Positions 1 through 5,298 of a DNA stretch of 7,696 bases are shown piece after piece. Below the pieces are notes generated by a model. It ran no database searches, was not told the origin of the DNA, and worked only from the letters and a program-made list of their open reading frames with translations. Source of the DNA: Spirochaetales bacterium (lineage in GTDB: Bacteria; Spirochaetota; Spirochaetia; DSM-27196; SLAA01); the NCBI GenBank assembly GCA_007126415.1, contig SLBH01000208.1, positions 1 to 7,696 on the forward strand, in the 5' to 3' direction. Positions within the stretch are counted from its first letter, which is position 1, and each line of letters opens with the position of its first letter. Both the position numbers and the translations under genes were made by a program.

Positions 1-8
1 CTCTTGAG

Positions 9-38
9 CCGCCGAGCTTGTGGTGAAGTGCTTGGCGG
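9..38 (-). terminator. Possible hairpin after the lipoprotein gene
   Basis: CCGCCGAGC (9-17) and GCTTGGCGG (30-38) pair except at one position, separated by a 12-base loop, immediately after the TAG stop at 40-42. There is no T-run in the minus direction within the window, so this is at best a weak terminator candidate. Confidence 0.25.
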
Positions 39-39
39 A

Positions 40-1044
40 CTATTCCACGTTATCGTCAATAGCATCAATAGCAGCAATTAGATCCTCGAGATCCCAGTCG
101 AGCAGTGGATCATCATTAGGATCGCCGTAAACGCGCAGCCGCAGATTCATGCGGCTAAGGAGACGTTCGCCTATTATGTCTTCCAGTTCATCGTATGTAG
201 TGTTGCGCTCTGAGTTCCGGTCCCCACCGTTAACCGTAATGAGAAAATGGGCGCCCTTCTTTTCAGTTCTGTTTTCCACCGTCAGGGCGATACCGGCGTC
301 GAGCGAGAGCGCGTAATCGATCGAAACTCTATCAGTGTCGATGTTGTAGCGCTCGTCTGCCTCGGCGTTCGCAGCGAACGAGATCCGCCCGTTCGGGACG
401 CCGATAATCGTCTCGCCTTCCTCACCCTCACCGTTATCAACAAACGCAAGGTCGTCTATATCGACGGTGATCGCGGAACGTAAACTGAGTGTAAACCGGT
501 GGGTTGTATCGGTTTCGCGGTGGGATTCCCTGATTCGAAGCGAGAGATCGCTAACATATAAGGTGCCCTGCAGTTCATCATCATTATCAGCAAACTTATC
601 GAGATTTAGCGTGAACTCGCTTTCTGTGGAGTCAACGTTGAAGAAATCATCGCCGTAATCAATATCCAGATACTCACCCAAAAGCTCAAGTAAGAAATCG
701 AGCTCATCTTCTTCGTCGTTCTCACCGTTCTCGCTCTGTACGCGCAAGTCCGATGCGCTCAGAGTTCCGACAGACAGCCCGTTTACACCTCCGTTACCTC
801 CAAGCAGCCCCAGGACAAGGTCTTCGGCCTCCTCTGCCGTAACTGCCGTGACGTCGTCGCTGAAGCCGTCGGCGAACTGCGCCGTCGATACCGAGCTCGG
901 CGCATTCGCGCTCGGTACCGAGACACCGCCGGATGAGCTTGAGCCCGAGTCCAACAGCGCGTCACACCCAAGAAACAAGAACGCAACTGTCAGCGCGCCG
1001 ATGAATAGTACACCTCTCCATGAACCGGATCTTCTGTGAGTCAA
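40..1044 (-). CDS. Predicted lipoprotein of unknown function, acidic and beta-rich
   Basis: A 334-residue protein with a basic N-terminus, a hydrophobic segment (about residues 12-25) and a lipobox-like FLG-C placing the lipidated cysteine at residue 27. The -3 Phe and -2 Leu are loose for a classical lipobox but acceptable in spirochaetes. A Ser/Gly-rich linker follows (about 33-41), so the protein is probably anchored to a membrane and tethered by a flexible stalk. The rest is strongly acidic, with alternating strand-like patterns such as FTLNLDKF and LQGTLYVSDLSLRI, and an acidic C-terminus. I recognise no domain. The start is TTG (1042-1044), supported by a perfect AGGAGG seven bases upstream; no ATG fits as well. 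It is preceded by its own promoter candidate and a gene remnant on the same strand, so it is probably monocistronic. The gene looks less GC-rich than the genes to its right. Function is unknown; that it is a lipoprotein is fairly certain. Confidence 0.85.
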   Translation of the reverse strand: MTHRRSGSWRGVLFIGALTVAFLFLGCDALLDSGSSSSGGVSVPSANAPSSVSTAQFADGFSDDVTAVTAEEAEDLVLGLLGGNGGVNGLSVGTLSASDLRVQSENGENDEEDELDFLLELLGEYLDIDYGDDFFNVDSTESEFTLNLDKFADNDDELQGTLYVSDLSLRIRESHRETDTTHRFTLSLRSAITVDIDDLAFVDNGEGEEGETIIGVPNGRISFAANAEADERYNIDTDRVSIDYALSLDAGIALTVENRTEKKGAHFLITVNGGDRNSERNTTYDELEDIIGERLLSRMNLRLRVYGDPNDDPLLDWDLEDLIAAIDAIDDNVE

Positions 1045-1051
1045 GATTAGT

Positions 1052-1057
1052 CCTCCT
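1052..1057 (-). promoter_or_regulatory. Ribosome binding site AGGAGG of the lipoprotein gene
   Basis: On the minus strand a perfect AGGAGG stands seven bases before TTG at 1044. It decides the start codon, because TTG would otherwise be an unusual choice. Confidence 0.85.
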
Positions 1058-1087
1058 ATCCGCTTCCTGCGGTAGCCCGAAATCTCG

Positions 1088-1111
1088 CCTGACGGTCGGG
1101 TGACGGTCAGG
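1088..1111 (-). repeat. Inverted and direct repeat in the lipoprotein 5' leader
   Basis: CCTGAC (1088-1093) and GTCAGG (1106-1111) form a 6-bp inverted repeat, and TGACGGTC occurs twice inside the same 24 bases. It lies between the candidate transcript start and the ribosome binding site, so it could form a leader hairpin or be a protein site. No function can be assigned. Confidence 0.4.
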
Positions 1112-1123
1112 CGCTATAGCGGT

Positions 1124-1153
1124 ATTGTAGCGCTACCCGCACCGTTTTGTCAT
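1124..1153 (-). promoter_or_regulatory. Candidate sigma-70-type promoter of the lipoprotein gene
   Basis: On the minus strand ATGACA (1148-1153) and TACAAT (1124-1129) are separated by 18 bp; each matches the consensus at five of six positions. The predicted transcript start is near 1117, giving a leader of about 70 nt. The -10 element abuts an 8-bp palindrome, TAGCGCTA (1128-1135), which could be an operator half or coincidence. Confidence 0.5.
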
Positions 1154-1220
1154 TCGACAGGAAGGCAATTCTCGCTAATTAAGCAATTAATCACACCGCC
1201 TGCAGGCACGGTGCTGCCGC

Positions 1221-1792
1221 CTAACGGAGACGGTACAGTAGGAAGACCTCGAACGAGGTGCCGCGTAGATCGGGGCTCCGCAAAATCTTGGCAGAGCCGC
1301 GCGAGGTGAGAGTTCGAGCGCGACGGCCTCGGTCTCGACAAGACGGCCGCTTCTCGATCGGTAGGTGCTAAGGATAGGATAGATCACGAAGCTGCGCTCC
1401 TCGTATGAGTACCGTGACTCGAGAGCTAAGTAGCGAACCACCCCTGAAGCCGACCAGCTGAGTGAGCTGTTTCGACCGAGGCTACGCGCACGTGAGCGGT
1501 AGGCGGCGCGAGCTCCCACCGACCAGGCGGTGGCGTCTACCACAATCTCGCGAAAGCGGAGCGGTGCGAGCGGTCCGAATGGAGAGAACGGCATCACCTG
1601 AGTAGGATGGTACCTCCACCTCGCGGGCGTCACTCAGGCGCCGCTGAACACCGAAAAGCCCTCTTCAAAGCGTGCGGCCGGTGCTGAAGGGGCTACCGTT
1701 GAGTGATCCTGGGGCGTCATGAGCCGCAACGAGTAAGGTACGCTGTGAAGTAGCACAGGAACGAGGATGAAGAGATGTTAAGGTTCGCGCAT
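1221..1792 (-). pseudogene. Decayed gene for a small exported, beta-strand-rich protein (possibly an outer-membrane barrel)
   Basis: No intact frame spans this stretch, but protein-like text runs through it on the minus strand. ATG at 1790-1792 begins M-R-E-P, then TAA (1778-1780), then in the same frame HLFILVPVLLHSVPYS, which reads as a signal peptide core. The frame continues to FEEGFSVFSGA and a TGA (1634-1636). Between about 1640 and 1560 a shifted frame is more protein-like (LSDAREVEVPSYSGDAVL). The original frame then resumes with alternating segments such as VDATAWSVGARAAYR and SYEERSFVIYPILSTY. Near 1290 it must shift again to end as GTSFEVFLLYRLR and TAG (1221-1223). The alternating polar/hydrophobic pattern suggests membrane beta-strands of about 190 residues in total. 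Two in-frame stops and several frame changes indicate decay; sequencing error could explain some but hardly all. The family is not identified. The open part from GTG 1633 should not be annotated as an intact gene. Confidence 0.5.
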
Positions 1793-1799
1793 CTGTAAA

Positions 1800-1840
1800 G
1801 GTTTTTGCAAAATGCTGAGGGTACGGGGTGCGGTTTTTGC
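1800..1840. repeat. Direct repeat GGTTTTTGC, two copies
   Basis: GGTTTTTGC occurs at 1800-1808 and 1832-1840, 32 bp apart start to start, just upstream of the gene remnant. It may be a relic of that gene's control region or the border of the GC-rich block that follows. Confidence 0.35.
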
Positions 1841-1943
1841 TGTGAGCGTTTCAGCGCGGCCTTGAGCGGCTTACGAGGGCGCGGCGGCGCGAGCGAACGA
1901 GGCGCAGACCGAAGCGTGAGCGGGCGGAAGGGCGCCGGAGGCG

Positions 1944-1966
1944 GTGCGGCGCGCAAGGCGCCGCAC
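1944..1966. repeat. Perfect 9-bp hairpin, GTGCGGCGC / GCGCCGCAC
   Basis: The arms at 1944-1952 and 1958-1966 are perfectly complementary around the loop GCAAG. There is no T-run on either strand, so it is not a normal intrinsic terminator. It is part of the GC-rich intergenic block. Confidence 0.6.
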
Positions 1967-1986
1967 GGGACCCCTGCAGCACGCGA

Positions 1987-2020
1987 CCCCGGCGCTGCGG
2001 CTGCGGCCGGGGCGCCGGGG
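1987..2020. repeat. Perfect 9-bp inverted repeat, CCCCGGCGC / GCGCCGGGG
   Basis: The arms at 1987-1995 and 2012-2020 pair perfectly around a 16-base loop that contains GCGGCTGCGG. It is the second strong hairpin of the block, 20 bases after the first. Confidence 0.6.
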
Positions 2021-2053
2021 GCACGTCCAGTACCGAAATCGGCCCGGCGGGAG

Positions 2054-2105
2054 GTCCCAAAATGTGAAATGGGACGTAATTTTGGGCTAATTTGGGCCCG
2101 TTTGG
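2054..2105 (+). promoter_or_regulatory. Repeat cluster upstream of the AraC-family gene, possible operator
   Basis: Several overlapping symmetries lie here: GTCCCA/TGGGAC (2054-2059, 2070-2075), CCCAAAAT/ATTTTGGG (2056-2063, 2079-2086), and a run of TTTGGG, TTTGGG, TTTGG at 2081-2086, 2091-2096 and 2101-2105, spaced exactly 10 bp apart. Regular helical spacing next to a regulator gene suggests a binding site, perhaps for the regulator itself. This is inference from position and symmetry only. Confidence 0.4.
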
Positions 2106-2141
2106 TCGCTTAATGGGCCGCGAAGTGCTAAACTGTAACTC

Positions 2142-3329
2142 GTGAGAGTCTTGGAGCTGATCGCGATGCTCGGCGTTGCGCAGAGCGCTATCCTGCTACT
2201 GTTGATCCTGACGCGCTATCGAAACCGGCGCAATATGCCGCTGGTGTTGATCCTGTTTACGCTCGCGGCGCGGCTTGGAACCATCCCGCTTTGGAACTAC
2301 CAGACGCTCATCGCCCACCCCTGGACGATGGTGGTGTTCAGCCCTATTCCGTTTCTCGGCGGGCCGCTGGTGTGGTGGTACGCGCGTGAGTCTACCCTGG
2401 TGGGGGCGGAGGCAACCCCCCCTCTCTTCCCGCTGCATTTTGCGCCGTACTTCATTGAGGCCGTCGCGGTGGGGGCGCTGATCCTCTCGCTCGAGCCGTG
2501 GGAGTTTCAGGCCACGGCGGCTCGGATCTTCAGTGCCAACCCACCGTGGTGGATCGGCGCGCGAAACGTCTTGAAGCTCATTAGCGGGCTGACTTACACG
2601 CTGCTCGCGGCACGCCTTGCGTTTACCCCGAAGCGCAGCTCGAGCGTGCTGATGCAGGACCCCAAGCACCGACACTGGCTGAAGGTTGTGGTGCTGGGAC
2701 CGGTGGGTATCTGGGCGAGCTTCAGCATGGTGGCGCTGCGCCCGGAGCTTGCCGGGCAGGTGGCCGAGCGCGCGCCGATCGCCTACGTTGCCGTTGCGCT
2801 CGCGATGATGGTGGTGTTCTACGCGGTCTCGTTTCATATTTTGATCACGCCGGAGGCGCTCAGCCCGCGCCAAGTTCACGAGCGCGTTCGACGAGAGCAC
2901 GGGGTTTCGCCCGAGCATGTGGAGCGCGTGGCCGAGCGCGTGCGTCGTGAGCTCGAGCACGGCGGGTACCAAGACCCGGAGCTCTCGCTCACCACCCTTG
3001 CAAAGCGCGTGAGCGCGCACCCCAACCATCTCTCGCTCGCGATCAACGACACCTTCGGCGAGAGCGTACCGTCGCTCCTCAACCGCTACCGCTTGCAGCA
3101 CTTTGTCTCTGAGATCGAGCAGGGAGCGTTGGAACATCGAACAATCTTGGACCTGGCGTTTGACGCGGGCTTCCCGTCGAAGAGCACCTTCAACCGCGTG
3201 TTCAAGGAGTGCTACGGCACCGCCCCGTCGCAGTACGCAGCGCGACGCACGAACGGCACGCCGAGAAACGGTACGCCGAGAAACGGGCAACCAAGGCTTG
3301 CCGGCGATAGCTACTCGCCGGGTTCGTGA
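2142..3329 (+). CDS. Membrane-bound AraC-family transcriptional regulator
   Basis: A 395-residue protein with seven likely membrane segments (roughly residues 4-24, 32-50, 62-79, 98-118, 140-160, 177-197, 208-230) followed by a cytoplasmic linker and a C-terminal AraC-type DNA-binding domain (about 265-367). The second helix-turn-helix is classical: ILDLAFDAGF followed by SKSTFNRVFKE and a G-x-x-P-SQY ending. Related membrane-HTH proteins are known in many bacteria and probably sense a signal at the membrane, but the ligand and targets cannot be read from sequence. The start is taken as GTG 2142, which gives the usual short lead-in to the first membrane segment but has no Shine-Dalgarno sequence. 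ATG 2166 has GGAG nine bases upstream (2153-2156) and is a real alternative. The last 20-odd residues contain repeated N-G-T-P-R units. The gene end overlaps the convergent DUF5312 gene. Confidence 0.88.
   Translation: MRVLELIAMLGVAQSAILLLLILTRYRNRRNMPLVLILFTLAARLGTIPLWNYQTLIAHPWTMVVFSPIPFLGGPLVWWYARESTLVGAEATPPLFPLHFAPYFIEAVAVGALILSLEPWEFQATAARIFSANPPWWIGARNVLKLISGLTYTLLAARLAFTPKRSSSVLMQDPKHRHWLKVVVLGPVGIWASFSMVALRPELAGQVAERAPIAYVAVALAMMVVFYAVSFHILITPEALSPRQVHERVRREHGVSPEHVERVAERVRRELEHGGYQDPELSLTTLAKRVSAHPNHLSLAINDTFGESVPSLLNRYRLQHFVSEIEQGALEHRTILDLAFDAGFPSKSTFNRVFKECYGTAPSQYAARRTNGTPRNGTPRNGQPRLAGDSYSPGS
3252..3291 (+). repeat. 15-bp tandem repeat near the 3' end of the AraC-family gene
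   Basis: AACGGCACGCCGAGA (3252-3266) is followed by AACGGTACGCCGAGA (3267-3281) and a partial third copy, AACGGGCAAC. The length is a multiple of three, so copy changes keep the frame and add N-G-T-P-R units beyond the DNA-binding domain. The copies differ at one base, so the array is slightly aged. Confidence 0.7.
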
Positions 3330-5077
3330 TCGGCGCCGAGCAGCGCCGGCGGCGGGCTCGCGGTTTCCTCGAGCTGTGTGATCTCGCGCATCAGTTCGCC
3401 GACCTCGCGCGCGCGAGTGAGCGTTTGGTCGAGCTGCGCCATGAGACGCTTGTGAGCCCGTCCGCCGATCTGGCCAAGATTCTCGATAGTGTCGTACTTT
3501 CCGCCGACCTCGCCGTAGAGGATGCCGTGGAGAACCTCCACAACCGAGTCCAGTGACTCGATGAAGTCGCGGACGATCTCCTGCGCGCGGGTGTCTATCC
3601 GCTTCACGAGTTCGGCCACGGCGCTGAGATAAGCTCTGCTTGAGTGCGACTCGCGCGTGACCCGCTGCAGTTCCAGCCCAAAGTCGCCGGTCTTAGAGAG
3701 GCGAACACGGAAGGCGTCTATCTGTGAAGCGATTGAGGTGAGCGTCTCGAAGGCGTGATTGTACTCGTTTCGGTTGTCGTCCTTGTAGAACTCGCCGTCT
3801 ATCAAAAGGTTCTTGAGCGGAGGGTGCATCTGCTGATTGAACGGCCCGGCGATAAATGCTTCGATAGTCCCGAGCGACAACGCGAAACGTCCGCCGAGCG
3901 CCTCGTCGTCCGTTCCGAGAGCGGCGGTGACGAACTCTCGGTACGCGGAAACCGGCTCCACCGCCTCGCCGAGCAGCTCACCGGCACGCTTCTGCAGCTC
4001 CTTATGCTTGACCGCGTAGAGAAAGTTGTCGTACTGCCGCTCGATGCGCTTCTGCCAAAAGCGTTTCACGCGCGAGAACCACTCCTCGCCTCCGCTTGTG
4101 CGGGTTGGGGTGTAGTTGATGCTTCCGTGCATGAACCGCACGATCAGCGGAAGCGGGACCTCGGAGGTGAAGCTGCGAATACCGTTCAGCGCCTCGGAAG
4201 CCGCCTTCACCTGTCGACCCAGCTCGTGTTCTACCTGCGAGGTAGGCGACTCAAAGCGTTCTTGGTTCAAATAGAGATATAACGCCTCCACGAGACGCGC
4301 CGACGCGAACCCCTCCATGCCGATCATCACTCCGGCGAGCTGCGTGAGCGGGTCGCGGATGTAATCAAACGGACAGTCGAGCGGATCGCCCTCGGGGGTT
4401 GTTTGAAACCCGCTCAACAACTCGTCGAACTGAAAGGTCGAAAGCTCATGCAGACTGCTCAAAGCCTGCGCGTTGTTGTACATCCGCCGCCGCCCGTCGG
4501 CGGGCATGCCTTCGAGGTTATACTCCATATTTACGAAGACGCGCCTGCGGATCTCGGGCTCGGAGAGGTCGGGGTCTACCGCCGATAGGCGAAACGGATT
4601 GGTCTCTTCTTCCAACTGATTCTGCAGATGCGGCATCTCGAAGCCGCAGAGAAAGGCATAAAACGAGGACCCGTAGCTGCCGAGCGCGCGCGAGAGCGGC
4701 GCGTGAAATACCTGCGCGTGGTGTTTGAGCGACTCAAGGTGCTGGTACAGCAGCGCCCTTGCAGTAGCGGCGCGCGGGTCTATCAACCCCGGCGCCTCGC
4801 GCTGGATGCTACGGCCGAGGTCCCGTATCAGGATCTCTTCTATCACCTCGGCGCGGTCTTTGCCGGCGAACAGCGAACGAAAGAACAAAAACAGCCGATC
4901 CAGGAAGCCGAGCCGCCCTACCTCGGCCTGCAAGTCTACCTTTGGGGCTTCGCGAAACTGCGCGAGCGGCTCCTCCACCACCCGCGCCGAAGCTCGCACG
5001 CGCTCGAGCATCTGCTTGCGCTCATTGCGCGAGAGTTCCGAGACCAGTTTGTCGAAACTGCCGAGTTGTGCCCTCAT
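3311..5077 (-). CDS. DUF5312-type protein of spirochaetes, function unknown
   Basis: A 588-residue soluble-looking protein with no signal peptide or convincing membrane segment. It is mostly helical with many charged stretches. The start, with FDKLVSELSRNERKQMLERV, and the general layout match my memory of a spirochaete-restricted family annotated DUF5312, whose role is not established. Recognisable stretches include LGFLDRLFLFFRSLFAGKDR (about 54-73), GSYGSSFYAFLCGFEMP, CPFDYIRDPLTQLAGVMIGM in the middle, and a C-terminal helical region that may form coiled coils (roughly 450-575). I see no catalytic motif. ATG at 5075-5077 is the first start in frame; it has no Shine-Dalgarno sequence, but a strong promoter stands only 11 bases away, so the mRNA may be nearly leaderless. 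The gene diverges from cimA and ends 19 bp inside the AraC-family gene. The family call is moderately sure; the function is unknown. Confidence 0.85.
   Translation of the reverse strand: MRAQLGSFDKLVSELSRNERKQMLERVRASARVVEEPLAQFREAPKVDLQAEVGRLGFLDRLFLFFRSLFAGKDRAEVIEEILIRDLGRSIQREAPGLIDPRAATARALLYQHLESLKHHAQVFHAPLSRALGSYGSSFYAFLCGFEMPHLQNQLEEETNPFRLSAVDPDLSEPEIRRRVFVNMEYNLEGMPADGRRRMYNNAQALSSLHELSTFQFDELLSGFQTTPEGDPLDCPFDYIRDPLTQLAGVMIGMEGFASARLVEALYLYLNQERFESPTSQVEHELGRQVKAASEALNGIRSFTSEVPLPLIVRFMHGSINYTPTRTSGGEEWFSRVKRFWQKRIERQYDNFLYAVKHKELQKRAGELLGEAVEPVSAYREFVTAALGTDDEALGGRFALSLGTIEAFIAGPFNQQMHPPLKNLLIDGEFYKDDNRNEYNHAFETLTSIASQIDAFRVRLSKTGDFGLELQRVTRESHSSRAYLSAVAELVKRIDTRAQEIVRDFIESLDSVVEVLHGILYGEVGGKYDTIENLGQIGGRAHKRLMAQLDQTLTRAREVGELMREITQLEETASPPPALLGADHEPGE
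3331..3348 (+). terminator. Possible GC hairpin just after the AraC-family stop codon
   Basis: CGGCGC (3331-3336) and GCGCCG (3343-3348) form a perfect 6-bp hairpin with a 6-base loop, one base after the TGA at 3327-3329. It lies inside the coding 3' end of the opposing gene and lacks a T-run, so its role as a terminator is doubtful. Confidence 0.25.
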
Positions 5078-5088
5078 CTATGCGTTGC

Positions 5089-5117
5089 ATTGTAGTCTAT
5101 AGCCGTGCACTTGACAA
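5089..5117 (-). promoter_or_regulatory. Strong promoter of the DUF5312 gene
   Basis: On the minus strand TTGTCA (5112-5117) and TACAAT (5089-5094) are separated by exactly 17 bp, each with five of six consensus matches. The predicted start of transcription is around 5082, leaving only about five bases before ATG 5077. That fits the absence of a ribosome binding site and suggests a leaderless or nearly leaderless mRNA. Confidence 0.65.
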
Positions 5118-5139
5118 TGTTAGGCAAAGTTGGAACAGT
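5111..5139 (+). promoter_or_regulatory. Candidate promoter of the cimA leader
   Basis: A perfect TTGACA (5111-5116) is followed after 17 bp by AACAGT (5134-5139). The latter matches TATAAT at only three positions, but these include the important second A and last T. Transcription would begin around 5146-5148, essentially at the ATG of the longer leader peptide frame. The -35 overlaps that of the divergent DUF5312 promoter (5112-5117), so the two promoters may compete. Confidence 0.5.
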
Positions 5140-5147
5140 AACGCACG

Positions 5148-5264
5148 ATGTCAGGACAAAACCGTCGCTGTATCACCAACTCAAACTCCGCACGCGCCGC
5201 AATCATGATTAGCATCATTATTATCATTACGCGTCTCACCGGTCCGCCCGGCGGAGTTGAGTAG
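5148..5264 (+). CDS. Isoleucine-rich leader peptide for attenuation of cimA
   Basis: From ATG 5148 an open frame of 38 codons runs to TAG 5262-5264. Its last 19 residues, also readable from an internal ATG at 5205, are MISIIIIITRLTGPPGGVE. Six of the seven codons after ATG 5205 are Ile, five of them consecutive (ATC ATT ATT ATC ATT, 5214-5228). Such a run just before a terminator and an isoleucine biosynthesis gene is the mark of a ribosome-mediated attenuation leader, comparable in principle to the leader peptides of enterobacterial ilv and thr operons. A ribosome stalled for charged tRNA-Ile would sit upstream of 5247-5254 and leave it free. One that finishes would stop at 5262 and cover it. 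Neither start has a good Shine-Dalgarno sequence. ATG 5148 falls at the predicted transcript start and may be read leaderless; ATG 5205 would need another mode of initiation. An in-frame TAA at 5139-5141 excludes a start further upstream. The leader role is inferred from layout. Confidence 0.75.
   Translation: MSGQNRRCITNSNSARAAIMISIIIIITRLTGPPGGVE
5243..5255 (+). promoter_or_regulatory. Small hairpin holding the antiterminator segment
   Basis: TCCGC (5243-5247) pairs with GCGGA (5251-5255) around CCG, and a weaker outer pairing CTCA/TGAG (5235-5238, 5258-5261) can extend it. It overlaps the segment complementary to the terminator, so when formed it would keep the antiterminator from forming. 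It corresponds to the protector hairpin of classical attenuators. The pairing is seen in sequence; its role is inferred. Confidence 0.45.
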
Positions 5265-5298
5265 GGTTCATAAGAAACCGAAAAGCCGTCCCGCCGGG
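5247..5298 (+). promoter_or_regulatory. Antiterminator pairing of the cimA attenuator
   Basis: CCCGGCGG (5247-5254) is perfectly complementary to CCGCCGGG (5291-5298). The latter comprises the top of the terminator's 5' arm, its loop and the start of its 3' arm. Eight G-C pairs here would make the terminator impossible. The first segment lies 19 to 26 bases after the Ile run and 8 to 15 bases before the leader's stop codon, where a terminating ribosome would cover it and an Ile-stalled one would not. Confidence 0.6.

Larger units (their letters stand above)
1841..2053. other. GC-rich, hairpin-rich intergenic block; candidate interspersed repeat
   Basis: About 210 bases of very high GC content with purine-rich GCGAGCG-type text. 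Open frames cross it on both strands, but their products are Ala/Gly/Arg/Pro strings without the character of a protein, so I call no gene. It contains two perfect 9-bp inverted repeats, listed separately. Its composition differs from the AT-richer sequence on each side, which gives it fairly sharp borders. It could be a repeated intergenic element or a structured RNA, which cannot be decided from one copy. Confidence 0.35.

Noticed and set aside
1187..1633. The 148-codon minus-strand frame starting at GTG 1633 as an intact gene
   Set aside because: The protein-like text begins before it, beyond an in-frame TGA, and leaves it near 1290 for another frame. It is better described as the middle of a gene remnant.
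1805..2113. Plus-strand open frame of 102 codons in the GC-rich block
   Set aside because: The product is an Ala/Gly/Arg/Pro string shaped by base composition, the opposite strand is open too, and there is no ribosome binding site or recognisable family.
2196..3290. A 364-codon minus-strand frame opposite the AraC-family gene
   Set aside because: Its product is rich in Arg, His and Val without domain character, while the plus strand holds a clear membrane domain and AraC domain. It is a GC-rich shadow.
5240..5280. An extra pairing CGGT (5240-5243) with ACCG (5277-5280) as part of the antiterminator
   Set aside because: It would cross the 5247-5254/5291-5298 pairing as a pseudoknot and is only four base pairs long.
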